From the NCBI GenBank assembly GCA_905221605.1, contig CAJNDS010002202.1:41001-105000 (forward strand): 64,000 bases of DNA, read 5' to 3'. The notes under the pieces were generated by a model that made no database searches, was not told where the DNA came from, and was given only the letters and a program-made list of their open reading frames with translations. The translations under genes and the position numbers were made by a program. Below, one piece after another: positions 59,109-61,079 of this stretch (position 1 is its first letter; every line of letters starts with the position of its first letter). This stretch comes from Symbiodinium natans (taxonomy: Eukaryota; Sar; Dinophyceae; Suessiales; Symbiodiniaceae).

Positions 59109-59522
59109 AGCCCCTGGCCCGGTAGAACCTCTAGAAACCTTGTTATCCTTACGGTTTAGGCTTAGGGCTTTGGAGGTTGAGGGCGAGGGTGTTTCGGGCG
59201 TAGGATCCCAAGCAAGTCAAACAAGTGCCACTGGGCAATGCCAAGCTATTTGACAGGGATTTAGAATGGAACCTTTCATACAGGCTCCGGTATAATGGGC
59301 GTATGTGGGGGGGGGGGGGGGGGGGCCCTATACGCTTCAAACAAAAAACAGCGTCTAAACGCCTCAACGCAGCCCTACCCACTAAAATAAACTCCTAAAC
59401 CCTTAAACCCTTAAACCCTGGATCCTAAACCCTAAACCCTAAACCCTAAACCCTGGTGAAACCCTAAAACCCTTCTGAACCATCAACCCCCCGTCTAGGA
59501 ACAGCGTGAACAGGCTGAGGAT
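26701..59522 (-). CDS. Calpain-type cysteine protease with SH3 domain, 28 exon pieces (gene span)
   Basis: Calpains are papain-fold Cys/His/Asn proteases, usually Ca2+-responsive, cleaving substrates at limited sites. Exon pieces total 1923 nt. Order: N-terminal YTDPSFNP region, catalytic-Cys exon, VDDFL exon, [10 protein letters not shown] exon, LTGR exon, His exon, Asn exon, DGTFFM exon, SH3, unrecognised C-terminus, TAG at 26701. All 27 junctions keep phase. Donors: 17 GT, 9 GC, 1 GA. The start is not identified; upstream exons probably lie above 59522. Catalytic Cys, His, Asn and the oxyanion Gln are present, so an active enzyme is likely. No EF-hand or membrane segment was seen. Introns carry nearly all the arrays and elements of this interval. 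Confidence 0.85.
26785..27463. repeat. Calpain intron: TTCAGGG/TTTAGGG arrays
   Basis: TTCAGGG block at 26790-26880; TTTAGGG at 27005-27065 and 27183-27290. Open plus frames in this intron (for example [18 protein letters not shown] at 27086-27148) show how easily exon-like islands arise. Confidence 0.7.
27464..27498 (-). CDS. Calpain gene, small exon [11 protein letters not shown]
   Basis: 35 nt, acceptor CTTCTACAG|C, donor CTTAG|GTCCTT; phase 0 in, phase 2 out. A longer open frame runs on into the intron for about 55 more codons. Called mainly from phase and splice fit. Confidence 0.5.
27540..28377. repeat. Calpain intron: arrays and unique sequence
   Basis: TTTAGGG at 27553-27590, CCCTAAA at 27660-27740, 28226-28280 and 28320-28375. 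27740-28225 is unique; no gene seen. Confidence 0.7.
28378..28471 (-). CDS. Calpain gene, exon [20 protein letters not shown]
   Basis: 94 nt, acceptor TGGGGAG|A, donor GGCAGG|GCTTTAGGG (GC donor in the repeat). Continues [11 protein letters not shown]. Phase 2 in, phase 0 out. Coding-like with GC-rich third positions; domain unknown. Confidence 0.65.
28480..29016. repeat. Calpain intron: arrays and A/CGCG fold-back
   Basis: CCCTAAA at 28490-28555 and 28915-28992. 28640-28765 is rich in CGCAAAAAG/AAGCGCGAAAAG and 28775-28870 in the inverse (GCGTTTTTTGCGCGCTTTTTG), a fold-back of a CGCGAAAA-type repeat. The frame of about 125 codons over it is Lys-rich then Phe/Arg-rich, as expected from the repeat. 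Confidence 0.7.
29017..29064 (-). CDS. Calpain gene, exon [15 protein letters not shown]
   Basis: 48 nt, acceptor CGCACGCAG|C, donor TCAGG|GTTGAGG, phase 2 in and out. Protein-like composition; no domain assigned. Confidence 0.55.
29174..29383. mobile_element. CCCAGATCTTCC hairpin element, copy 2, expanded
   Basis: Ends CCCAGATCTTCCAAAAACCC and GGGTTTTGGAAGATCTGGG are inverted, as in 13942-14051. The centre carries about seven tandem units of TTAATTAAGGTATATATTCC (20 bp), absent from copy 1: a minisatellite grown inside the hairpin. Confidence 0.85.
29425..29456 (-). CDS. Calpain gene, possible micro-exon [10 protein letters not shown]
   Basis: 32 nt, acceptor TCGCGAG|A, GC donor CCCCAA|GCCCTG. 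It supplies the phase change needed between 32230 and 29064. Weak on its own; a plus reading ([12 protein letters not shown] ending GG|GTTTAGGG) competes. Confidence 0.35.
29460..30526. repeat. Calpain intron: arrays, CGCGTTTTTCG repeat, unique
   Basis: TTTAGGG at 29462-29510. 29517-29735 is a T/CGCG repeat related to 28775-28870. 29840-29850 is a C run. 29860-30470 is unique with CCCTAAA-like scraps; CCCTAAA at 30471-30526. No exon supported. Confidence 0.7.
30550..31694. repeat. 54-bp tandem repeat, about 21 units
   Basis: Unit: CCCTTCGTCGGCATATTG, a T7-8 run, CCCCGGGCGGGGGC, then CCCTAAACCCTGACG. Two telomere-type units are built into each repeat. 54 is a multiple of 3, so 18-residue peptide repeats appear on the minus strand, but T-run and C-run length changes break the frame. 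Judged non-coding. Confidence 0.95.
31695..31960. repeat. Poly-C / CCCCA tract inside element F
   Basis: Nearly pure C with single A or T interruptions, like 271-557 and 60710-60963. Confidence 0.95.
32230..32341 (-). CDS. Calpain gene, exon [20 protein letters not shown]
   Basis: 112 nt, acceptor AATCCAG|G, donor TGGAAG|GTTTAGGG. Continues [17 protein letters not shown]. Joined after 32620 it gives [22 protein letters not shown]; the repeated (V/I)WRY phrase suggests a small internal duplication. The domain is unknown to me. Confidence 0.75.
32342..32619. repeat. Calpain intron with CCCTAAA array
   Basis: Array at 32487-32590. 32342-32480 is unique; a possible but unneeded minus frame (IGDRNCHHQDH) breaks the phase chain and was left out. 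Confidence 0.7.
32620..32680 (-). CDS. Calpain gene, exon [19 protein letters not shown]
   Basis: 61 nt, acceptor AACCCAAG|G, GC donor CCCGG|GCTTAAAG; phase 1 in, phase 2 out, matching both neighbours. GC-rich third positions. Confidence 0.7.
32683..32900 (+). repeat. TTTAGGG array and dispersed repeat
   Basis: Array at 32683-32785. GAAGGGACCCTAAATCTTATCC (32815 on) recurs as GAAGGGACCCTTTATCTTATTC at 34065. Confidence 0.8.
32901..33120 (-). mobile_element. Modular element E, truncated (reverse orientation)
   Basis: The right end in sense is CATTAAGGTTTATATATATA then GTAAGAGAGAGG, next to (TTTAAGG). Inside: repeats of CGTGGCCATTGGCAAAAAG and its inverse (GCCAATGGCCAC). No left end found. 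Confidence 0.6.
33121..33883. other. Calpain intron: G runs, unique sequence, CCCTAAA/CCCTGAA
   Basis: G run at 33125-33143; unique 33150-33480; arrays at 33490-33520 and 33655-33810, the latter alternating CCCTGAA and CCCCTAAA. No gene seen. Confidence 0.6.
33884..34060. mobile_element. TCATGGGTTCCCC hairpin element with G run
   Basis: Left TCATGGGTTCCCCT pairs with right GGGGAACCCCATGA; a second pair is GATACTACCCCCCTAGGTTCC against GGAACCTAGAGGGGGTAGTAT. A G run (about 34009-34044) sits in the right arm. Partial relatives at 4380-4445. Confidence 0.7.
34061..35432. repeat. Calpain intron: CCCTGAA, CCCTATAAA and a 74-bp duplication
   Basis: CCCTGAA/CCCAAAC at 34200-34445. 34725-34798 is tandemly repeated at 34799-34868 (CCCCAAACTT...CTACACCTTAGCTGAG). 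CCCTAAA at 35105-35160. A homogenised CCCTATAAA nonamer array (about 16 units) at 35275-35410. Confidence 0.8.
35433..35508 (-). CDS. Calpain gene, exon [20 protein letters not shown]
   Basis: 76 nt, acceptor AACCTACAG|A, donor ATACGGG|GTTTAGGG; continues HGCIR. Phase 0 in, 1 out. Follows the SH3 domain; domain unknown. The plus strand is also open here but does not fit the chain. Confidence 0.65.
35518..35827 (+). repeat. TCTAGGG block then TTTAGGG/TTTGGGG array
   Basis: About 20 TCTAGGG units (35520-35700), then TTTAGGG, then TTTGGGG and TTTCGGG. Confidence 0.95.
35828..35968. mobile_element. CTTGGAGGTTCATGG hairpin element, complete
   Basis: CTTGGAGGTTCATGGTACTG at the left and CATAAGTACCATGAACCTCC then AAG at the right; total 141 bp, with further internal symmetry (TTATAAGTGGG / CACTTATAACC type). 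Other copies: 6633-6700, 9061-9170 (both partial) and 45120-45337 (interrupted). Confidence 0.85.
35969..36792. repeat. Calpain intron: unique sequence and arrays
   Basis: 35990-36191 holds a 65-codon plus frame ([17 protein letters not shown]) in the intron, not joined to anything. C run at 36234-36250. Arrays at 36363-36385 (G), 36480-36545 and 36660-36770 (C). Confidence 0.6.
36793..36875 (-). CDS. Calpain gene, second SH3 exon [19 protein letters not shown]
   Basis: 83 nt, acceptor CCCGCCAG|G, donor GACTCC|GTCTTCC. FW (WW position), GTL, and TGETGFF match the second half of SH3 domains (GWW.G...G..GLFP). Joined in phase to the exon at 37694 it reads [21 protein letters not shown]3 binds proline-rich ligands. 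The Tyr of the last strand is not evident. Confidence 0.8.
36885..37693. repeat. Calpain intron: TTTATAGGG, CCCTAAA and TTTAGGG arrays
   Basis: TTTATAGGG nonamers 36905-37020; CCCTAAA 37315-37440; TTTAGGG 37567-37660. A minus-strand island 37439-37536 ([19 protein letters not shown], donor G|GTTTAGGG) would fit in phase, but the SH3 fold reads through better without it; it may be an alternative exon. Confidence 0.7.
37694..37751 (-). CDS. Calpain gene, first SH3 exon [19 protein letters not shown]
   Basis: 58 nt, strong acceptor CATCTTGTTCAG|T, donor ACCGG|GTTCGG. ELSFxKGDII is the classic RT-loop / strand-b signature of SH3 domains. Phase 0 in, 1 out. Confidence 0.85.
37797..38740. repeat. 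Calpain intron: arrays and unique islands
   Basis: CCCTAAA at 37797-37850, 38215-38285 and 38395-38445; TTTAGGG at 38570-38690. Unconnected plus islands include 38086-38154 ([18 protein letters not shown] after TTCTTCCACAG) and 38301-38366 ([20 protein letters not shown]). Confidence 0.6.
38741..38851 (-). CDS. Calpain gene, exon [20 protein letters not shown] to SH3 start
   Basis: 111 nt, acceptor AGTTGAG|C, donor ATACTG|GTCGTTAAGGG, phase 0 both. Continues [17 protein letters not shown], which leads into ELSF as the first strand of SH3 (A.K.YEGQ). Confidence 0.75.
38880..39016. other. Calpain intron: GGGAGCCTTA short repeats
   Basis: CCTAGGGAACCTTAGGGAAG-type units repeated five times from 38908 to 38963. 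Non-coding. Confidence 0.6.
39017..39083 (-). CDS. Calpain gene, exon [20 protein letters not shown]
   Basis: 67 nt, acceptor CCCTCTAG|C, donor TGCAGG|GTTTCT; phase 2 in, 0 out. It is joined across the 1.9-kb CA-rich intron to 41255 in exact phase. Region between protease core and SH3. Confidence 0.65.
39115..40972. repeat. CA-rich compound satellite in a calpain intron
   Basis: ACAC/CACAGA at 39115-39560, CACACC mixtures to 39900, (ACGCACACC) near 39965-40050, then (GACGCACAGA)n decamers at 40210-40620 and 40790-40890 and CACAGAGACA at the end. All frames stay open for over 600 codons on both strands because the units lack stops. In sense (minus) it is TGTG/TCTGTGCGTC. Confidence 0.95.
41085..41254 (-). 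repeat. CCCTAAA array at the donor side of a calpain exon
   Basis: Mixed CCCTAAA/CCCTACA/CCCTAGA units; in sense the intron starts GTTTAGGGTCTAGGG directly after the exon. Confidence 0.85.
41255..41331 (-). CDS. Calpain gene, exon [20 protein letters not shown]
   Basis: 77 nt, acceptor CCGAAAG|G, donor GATTT|GTTTAGGG. Continues RPSVD. It follows the DGTFFM exon in phase, as the end of the calpain PC2 subdomain going into the C2-like region. Confidence 0.75.
41350..41754 (+). repeat. Calpain intron: TTTAGGG array and partial exon duplicate
   Basis: Array at 41350-41440. 41442-41469 (GGGAGAGCTGGAAGTAGTCC) repeats 41313-41338, the 5' edge of the exon above (minus sense KDY(F/V)QLS). 41545-41690 is unique and open on both strands. 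Confidence 0.7.
41755..41808 (-). CDS. Calpain gene, exon [18 protein letters not shown]
   Basis: 54 nt, acceptor AATGGAG|G, donor CAGGAC|GTGACG; phase 0 both. DGTFFM..D matches the conserved (D)DGxFWMxxxDF of calpain PC2. Confidence 0.8.
41880..42272. other. Calpain intron: unique sequence
   Basis: CCCTAATAAACC scraps at 41885-41910, unique islands, and TTTAGGG at 42155-42205. A plus island 42090-42160 ([19 protein letters not shown], donor GGG|GTTTAGGG) has good splice sites but lies inside the calpain intron. Confidence 0.5.
42273..42329 (-). CDS. Calpain gene, exon [19 protein letters not shown]
   Basis: 57 nt, acceptor GCCCGAG|G, GC donor CGTCAG|GCCGAT. It completes the calpain signature RNPWG.GEW.GPW.D.S.EW when joined to 44733. 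Phase 0 both. The frame stays open past the donor for about 30 codons. Confidence 0.9.
42360..42470 (+). repeat. TTTAGGG/TCTAGGG array abutting element B
   Basis: Heptamers with TCTAGGG and TTGAGGG units, ending directly at TTCAGCATCTC. Confidence 0.95.
42471..43444 (+). mobile_element. Modular element B
   Basis: The left end TTCAGCATCTCAAGTCCAAG, ACTAGTCAAGCAG, CATAACATTAAGAA is nearly the same as in A and F. Inside: a 27-30 bp minisatellite GCCCAGAGTAGGCCCTAAAC (42595-43085, also in element D), then a region of TTGCCGACGAATT...AATTCGTCGGCAA repeats in both orientations (43085-43400). The right end CGTTAAGGTTTGTATGTATG runs into (AT)n. It lies in the intron between the calpain Asn exon and the next one. 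Confidence 0.8.
43445..44732. repeat. Calpain intron: poly-C and long TTTAGGG arrays
   Basis: C run of about 65 at 43577-43639; unique to 43917; TTTAGGG 43918-43995 and 44127-44370 (about 33 units). The repeated CCGAATCCTGGG flanks the C run. Islands 44069-44121 and 44413-44463 look exon-like but would break the contiguous [10 protein letters not shown] junction. Confidence 0.8.
44733..44780 (-). CDS. Calpain gene, catalytic Asn exon [16 protein letters not shown]
   Basis: 48 nt, acceptor CGGTGCAG|G, GC donor AAGGGA|GCTTCT, phase 0 both. LRNPWG is the calpain active-site Asn motif and it joins directly to [10 protein letters not shown]. Confidence 0.92.
44790..45119. other. Calpain intron: unique sequence with short TTTAGGG
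   Basis: TTTAGGG scraps at 44790-44835 and 45050-45080. A solo GAAGATCTGGG end at 45027. No exon fits the chain. Confidence 0.5.
45120..45337. mobile_element. CTTGGAGGTTCATGG hairpin element interrupted by a TTTAGGG array
   Basis: The left half CTTGGAGGTTCATGGTACTT and the right half AGTTATAAGTGG...GGGACCTCCAAG are those of 35828-35968, but 10 TTTAGGG units (about 45223-45293) sit in the middle. The flanking element sequence resumes on the other side. Confidence 0.8.
45338..45732. repeat. Calpain intron: CCCTAAA arrays and islands
   Basis: Arrays at 45383-45470 and 45680-45730. 45484-45533 is an exon-like minus island ([16 protein letters not shown] between TGCGCAG and ACG|GTAGGT), not needed by the calpain chain; possibly alternative. 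TCTCA(G/A)GAA(T/A)CCACTTGAG occurs twice (45575, 45640). Confidence 0.65.
45733..45807 (-). CDS. Calpain gene, catalytic His exon [18 protein letters not shown]
   Basis: 75 nt, acceptor TAAGCTCAG|G, donor CTTTCT|GTGGGGTTTAGGG. Starts [17 protein letters not shown](H)xYTV is the calpain active-site His motif. Phase 0 both. Confidence 0.92.
45825..48666. repeat. Large calpain intron: many array variants, poly-C, unique islands
   Basis: TGTAGGG block 45845-45920; CCCTAAA 46212-46303; TTTTAGGG octamers then TTTAGGG 46398-46790; CCCTAAA 46925-47040, 47690-47750 and 48000-48055; TTTAGGG 48077-48195; C-rich 47400-47485 after a (CAGCCCTTTT)n run. 48236-48372 is a dispersed repeat shared with 51196-51335. 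(CA)n at 48450-48495; CCCTATAAA 48550-48655. Exon-like islands (45992-46100, 46310-46400, 47178-47270, 47560-47640, 47880-47990) do not fit the chain. Confidence 0.7.
48667..48768 (-). CDS. Calpain gene, exon [20 protein letters not shown]
   Basis: 102 nt, acceptor GATGCCCAG|G, donor TTCGAG|GTTTAGGG. Continues [14 protein letters not shown]. It corresponds to the calpain segment between LTGG and GHAYSV (FxxMKxAL). Phase 0 both. The clearest case of an intron beginning as a telomere repeat. Confidence 0.88.
48820..48888 (+). repeat. TTTAGGG array abutting element C
   Basis: Heptamer array ending at TTCAGCAGCTCC. Confidence 0.9.
48889..49257 (+). mobile_element. Modular element C
   Basis: The left end TTCAGCAGCTCCGGGTCGAG belongs to the same subfamily as D, then CCCACCCACCCAGAGAACCC and CAAAACATTAAGAAA. 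Inside: a G run (49071-49107) and CCTTAGCCACGAAGAAATGA units. The right end GGGTTTAAATATATATAAGA then AAGAGAGG meets TTTAGGG. In the calpain intron between LTGR and FFEKMKNAL exons. Confidence 0.8.
49258..49675. repeat. Calpain intron: TTTAGGG and CCCTAAA arrays
   Basis: TTTAGGG 49258-49360; AAACTTCCAAAA units and CCCTAAA 49550-49670. 49370-49500 is open in all minus frames; no call. Confidence 0.75.
49676..49762 (-). CDS. Calpain gene, exon [19 protein letters not shown]
   Basis: 87 nt, acceptor CCTCTAAG|G, GC donor TGTAGG|GCTTAGGG. Starts [15 protein letters not shown] matches calpain (E)ALxDLTGG. Phase 0 both. Confidence 0.85.
49826..50009. mobile_element. AGGGTCCATGTACC hairpin element interrupted by CCCTAAA
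   Basis: 49881-49920 (AGGGTCCATGTACCTATATA GTACATACTTGGGCCCTAGA) is the inverse of 49969-50009; about five CCCTAAA units (49919-49957) sit between. Flanking 49826-49890 (TTCAGTCTTTCGGGAGCTGA) is the reverse complement of 60190-60262, so the mobile unit is longer than the hairpin. Confidence 0.8.
50060..50566. repeat. Calpain intron: TTTAGGG and GGGGTTTA arrays
   Basis: TTTAGGG 50063-50125; GGGGGTTTA-type units 50145-50260. 50285-50420 is unique with a minus frame ([18 protein letters not shown]) that is not needed by the chain. CCCTAAA 50525-50560. Confidence 0.75.
50567..50648 (-). CDS. Calpain gene, exon [20 protein letters not shown]
   Basis: 82 nt, acceptor CACTCGAG|G, donor GCCCTG|GTATTT. 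Continues NWARQAL. Joined to 51768 in phase it gives [15 protein letters not shown], the calpain LLEKAYAKxxGSYxxLxGG block. Confidence 0.88.
50718..50815 (+). repeat. 95-bp dispersed duplicate, copy 1
   Basis: GCAGAGGTCCACAACCCCCT ... CGAGTTGAGGGTTGACATCA ACCCTCCT; repeated at 51428-51530 with three small differences. It contains the hairpin GTTGAGGGTTGA-CA-TCAACCCTCCTCAAC. CCCTAAA on both sides of both copies. Confidence 0.9.
50816..51767. repeat. Calpain intron: arrays and dispersed repeats
   Basis: CCCTAAA 50806-50895, 51362-51425 and 51531-51735 (about 28 units); TTTAGGG 51002-51070. 51196-51335 repeats 48236-48372. 51428-51530 is the second 95-bp copy. Confidence 0.85.
51768..51832 (-). 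CDS. Calpain gene, exon [18 protein letters not shown]
   Basis: 65 nt, acceptor AGTGCAAG|C, donor AAAGC|GTTCCC, phase 0 in and 2 out. Starts [18 protein letters not shown] matches calpain (E)xWxxLLEKAYAK. Confidence 0.9.
51840..52709. other. Calpain intron: unique sequence with short arrays
   Basis: TTTAGGG 52218-52277. 51880-52200 contains AT-rich dispersed repeats. 52279-52470 has a 60-codon plus frame ([19 protein letters not shown]) inside the intron; unconfirmed. Confidence 0.5.
52710..52790 (-). CDS. Calpain gene, exon [19 protein letters not shown]
   Basis: 81 nt, acceptor GGGGTCAG|G, donor TCTCGA|GTAGTT, phase 0 both. IVDDFLAV corresponds to the calpain V(V/I)VDDxLP segment; the Pro is replaced by Ala. 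Confidence 0.88.
52800..53038. other. Calpain intron: short CCCTAAA and unique
   Basis: CCCTAAA scraps at 52800-52820 and 52953-52990; otherwise unique. Confidence 0.5.
53039..53092 (-). CDS. Calpain gene, exon [18 protein letters not shown]
   Basis: 54 nt, acceptor CAACTTGCAG|G, donor TGCAAA|GAGCCT (GA donor). [10 protein letters not shown] aligns with GxYxxxFxKxG before the VDD motif. Phase 0 both. TGA follows two codons later, so the GA junction is required for the protein to continue. Confidence 0.82.
53103..53282 (+). repeat. TTTAGGG array
   Basis: About 25 units, some TTTGGGG and TGTAGGG. Confidence 0.95.
53285..53610 (+). repeat. Dispersed GGGTCGGCGG module, copy 3, with poly-C
   Basis: CCGCCGACCC (53288-53297) and GGGTCGGCGG (53580-53589) are inverted about 280 bp apart; between them a G run, unique sequence and a C-rich tract (53455-53518). 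The right end CGGGGTCGGCGGCTTGAGCC matches copies 1 and 2. Confidence 0.7.
53640..54537. other. Calpain intron: arrays and a long open minus frame
   Basis: TTTAGGG/TTCAGGG 53645-53745. At 54003-54310 two minus frames are open for 85-100 codons; GATTCAATCGCTCCC occurs twice (54056, 54173), 117 bp apart. Not part of the chain. TAGA/GATA microsatellite 54335-54405. Confidence 0.55.
54538..54611 (-). CDS. Calpain gene, catalytic Cys exon [19 protein letters not shown]
   Basis: 74 nt, acceptor AGCTGCCAG|G, GC donor [21 protein letters not shown] is the calpain LGDCWFLxAL motif with W changed to F. Phase 1 in, 0 out. Confidence 0.92.
54655..54820 (-). repeat. CCCTATAAA nonamer array
   Basis: About 12 CCCTATAAA units with CCCTCTAGAA and CCCTGTAGAA variants; it sits just upstream (sense) of the catalytic exon. 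Confidence 0.9.
54900..55330. mobile_element. Calpain intron including CTTGGCTGACTT element, copy 2
   Basis: TTTAGGG 54904-54940. 55206-55317 is the second copy of the CTTGGCTGACTTYTG element (copy 1 at 10426-10542), ending AGCCAGCCAGAAGAAAGCCA. Rest unique. Confidence 0.65.
55331..55388 (-). CDS. Calpain gene, exon [19 protein letters not shown]
   Basis: 58 nt, acceptor ATCTGGAG|G, GC donor GAACAAG|GCGATT, phase 0 in, 1 out. DVEQ|GHTGDC restores the calpain DVxQGxLGDC block with the oxyanion-hole Gln. The intron reads GCGATTGT, so an unspliced reading (QGDCSC) mimics the motif. Confidence 0.85.
55389..55841. other. Calpain intron: unique sequence with short arrays
   Basis: TTTAGGG at 55411-55437 and CCCTAAA scraps at 55446-55470; the rest unique, no exon seen. 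Confidence 0.5.
55842..55913 (-). CDS. Calpain gene, exon [20 protein letters not shown]
   Basis: 72 nt, acceptor TGGGGAG|G, donor CTGCAG|GTTTCTT, phase 0 both. Ends KCLQ. Corresponds to the region between the N-terminal DPxFP and the Cys motif (W.R). Called from phase and composition. Confidence 0.65.
55955..56150. repeat. CCGACAGCT fold-back
   Basis: Repeats of CCCGACAGC(T) on the left half and AGCTGTCGGGGAGGTG on the right. 56060-56079 and 56087-56106 pair over 20 bp with one mismatch around a 7-nt loop; outer units (CACCTCCCCACAGCTCG / GGGGAGGTGTGGGGAGC) pair too. Confidence 0.85.
56218..56288 (-). CDS. Exon-like island: [20 protein letters not shown]
   Basis: Minus strand, acceptor CACATGAG|G, GC donor CTGCAG|GCCTTG. 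Good composition, but phase 2 out does not match 55913, so it is alternative, needs a further exon, or is spurious. Confidence 0.35.
56290..57085. repeat. Calpain intron: short repeats and arrays
   Basis: CCCGCACCGCC / CCCGTACCGCC units at 56350-56435. 56545-56586 is a half copy of the AGGGTCCATGTACC element. CCCTAAA 56612-56680; TTTAGGG 56783-56862 and 56965-57025. Island 56683-56782 is open on both strands. Confidence 0.65.
57086..57580 (+). other. Unique region with CCTGTT microsatellite
   Basis: A 136-codon plus frame: a hydrophobic stretch ([15 protein letters not shown]), a Pro-Val repeat made by (GTTCCT)n at 57315-57375 and CTGCTG at 57390-57405, then another Leu-rich stretch. Low complexity explains most of it; coding is doubtful. 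Confidence 0.4.
57590..58912. repeat. Calpain intron: arrays, dispersed repeats, unique
   Basis: CCCTAAA 57835-57900 and 58790-58873; TTTAGGG 58018-58072. 57747-57812 and 58135-58215 are dispersed repeats (relatives at 61190 and 23765). 58330-58760 is unique, with a 73-codon plus frame ([19 protein letters not shown]). C run 58777-58788. Confidence 0.6.
58913..58955 (-). CDS. Calpain gene, N-terminal exon [14 protein letters not shown]
   Basis: 43 nt, acceptor CAAGGCAG|T, GC donor GAGGAC|GCCATG, phase 2 in, 0 out. YTDPSFNP is the calpain N-terminal (F/Y)xDPxFPP motif. Confidence 0.8.
59006..59107 (+). repeat. TTTAGGG array followed by poly-G
   Basis: About 10 heptamers, then G28 or so (59080-59107). 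Confidence 0.95.
59108..59487. other. Calpain intron: unique, poly-G, CCCTAAA
   Basis: G run 59307-59325; CCCTAAA 59418-59458. No exon called. Confidence 0.5.
59488..59522 (-). CDS. Calpain gene, most upstream chained exon [11 protein letters not shown]
   Basis: 35 nt, acceptor TAGCCGCAG|A, donor GGGGG|GTTGAT, phase 0 in, 2 out, giving [14 protein letters not shown] with the next exon. Further upstream exons expected. Confidence 0.55.
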
Positions 59523-59542
59523 CTGCGGCTAGAGGGGCAGAA

Positions 59543-60098
59543 GGGTTTAGGGTTTAGGGTTTAGGGTTTGGGGTTTAGGGTTTAGGGTTTAGGGTTTAGG
59601 GTTTAGGGTTTAGGGTTTAGGGTTGCACGAGCGGATCCGGACACTGGCACCCCGACGCCGCTCTTTTAAACACAAGCCCTAAACCCTAAACCCTAAATAC
59701 TAAATACTAAACCCCAAGCCTCCGGGTAGCCCGAAACCCCAAACCCTAAACCCCAAACCCTAAACCCCAAACCTCCCCAGTAGCTCAAGCAGAGCCAGAA
59801 CTTTCTTGGCCAGCGGCCACGGCATGCTTCAATAATCGCATTGACCTCTCAGTCACCGGAACTTTCCAGCATCCCGAACGATTCGAGAGCTTTAGGGTTT
59901 AGTAAGGTTTAGGGTTTAGGAAGGTTTAGGGTTTAGGGTTTAGGGTTCAGGGTTCAGGGTTCAGGGTTCAGGGTTTAGGGTTTAGGGTTTAGGGTTTAGG
60001 GTCTCAGGAACCCTGAGCCCTAAACAGGAAGCCCTAAACCCTAAGACCTTTGCAGGGTTCAGGGCGCTCGGCTTTGCGATGGCTCGATCGGCATACCT
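59543..60098 (+). repeat. TTTAGGG arrays and islands
   Basis: Arrays 59543-59622 and 59890-60000 (with TTCAGGG). CCCTAAA/CCCCAAA 59675-59770. Island 59775-59885: minus frames NAIIEACRGRWPRKFWLCL and MPWPLAKKVLALLELLG are both open before GGAG|GTTTGGG; possibly an upstream exon. Confidence 0.65.
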
Positions 60099-60262
60099 TA
60101 AGGGTCCATGTACCTATGTAGTATATACTTGGGCCTTAGAGGGGTCCCCAAAAATTAGCTTTAGGGCCCAAGTATGTTCTGTATTAGGTACATAGGCCCT
60201 TAGAGATACCCTTCAAGTTACTTCACAACGCCCGAAAATGCCCTCAGCTCCCGAAAGACTGA
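60099..60262. mobile_element. AAGGGTCCATGTACC element, copy with long flank
   Basis: TAAGGGTCCATGTACCTATG inverted against TAGGTACATAGGCCCTTA; then 60190-60262 is the reverse complement of 49826-49890. Confidence 0.8.
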
Positions 60263-60423
60263 ACCCTAAACCCTAAACCCTAAACCCTAAACCCTAAACC
60301 CTAAACCCTAAACCCTAAACCCTAAACCCTCTGAAGCCCAGAAAGCCCTCCCCCCCAAAGCTCCTCAACCCACTCGAAACTCCGTCAAGTTAAGGGGTCT
60401 CGGGTCCCTAAAACCCCAACCCC
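60263..60423 (-). repeat. CCCTAAA array and unique sequence
   Basis: About nine units (60263-60330), then unique. Confidence 0.85.
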
Positions 60424-60525
60424 TAAGGGTCCATGTACCTATATAGTACATGCTTGGGCCCTAAAGCTACTATATAGGGACCCCTCTAAGGCCCAAGTAT
60501 ATACTACATAGGTCCATGGACCCTG
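60424..60525. mobile_element. AAGGGTCCATGTACC hairpin element, compact copy
   Basis: TAAGGGTCCATGTACCTATA TAGTACATGCTTGGGCCCTA pairs with the inverse CCTCTAAGGCCCAAGTATATAC... over about 40 bp; loop about 20 bp. Confidence 0.85.
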
Positions 60526-60529
60526 AACT

Positions 60530-60709
60530 AAAGTCTCTAAAGCCCCCTAAAACCCTAAGTGTGTAAGCCCCTGTAGTCCCTGAAGCCCCTAAAGTCCCCA
60601 AAGTCCCAAAGTCCCTAAAGTCCCTAAACCCTAAACCCTAAACCCTAAACCCGAATCGCACCAAATCTGCCCCCAACTTGAATGGGGGCCAGGAGTTTTT
60701 GGCCGCCCC

Positions 60710-60741
<32 letters not shown>

Positions 60742-60963
60742 CACCCCCCCCCCCCCCCCCCACCCCCCCCCCCCCCCGCCCCCCCCCCCACCCCCCCCCC
60801 CCCCCTCCCACCCCCCCCCCACCCACCCCCCCCCACCCCACCCCCCCCACCACCCACCCCCCCCCCCCACCCCCCCAACCCCCCACCCCCCCCCCCCCCC
60901 ACCCGCACCCCCCCCCCCCAACCCCCCCACCCCCCCCCCCCACCCCCCCCCCACCCCCCCCCC
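60530..60963. repeat. AAAGTCCC repeats, CCCTAAA and poly-C / CCCCA tract
   Basis: CCTAAAGTCCC units 60565-60625; CCCTAAA to 60650; C-rich 60710-60963. Confidence 0.9.
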
Positions 60964-61021
60964 AAGTTTGGGATTCACACATGGCCCAAGCCTCCTTCTG
61001 GCAGTGCTCGCGCGGCCCGCC
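60964..61021 (-). CDS. Exon-like island: GGPREHCQKEAWAMCESQTW
   Basis: Minus strand after a strong acceptor CGTCCTGGCAG|G; it runs into the poly-C tract so the 3' end is undefined. It may be an upstream exon of the calpain gene. A plus frame (MAQASFWQCSRGPPCQDES) overlaps. Confidence 0.4.
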
Positions 61022-61079
61022 CTGCCAGGACGAAAGCACCGAGATCACTGACCATACCAGAGGTGTTCTTGACTAGGGG

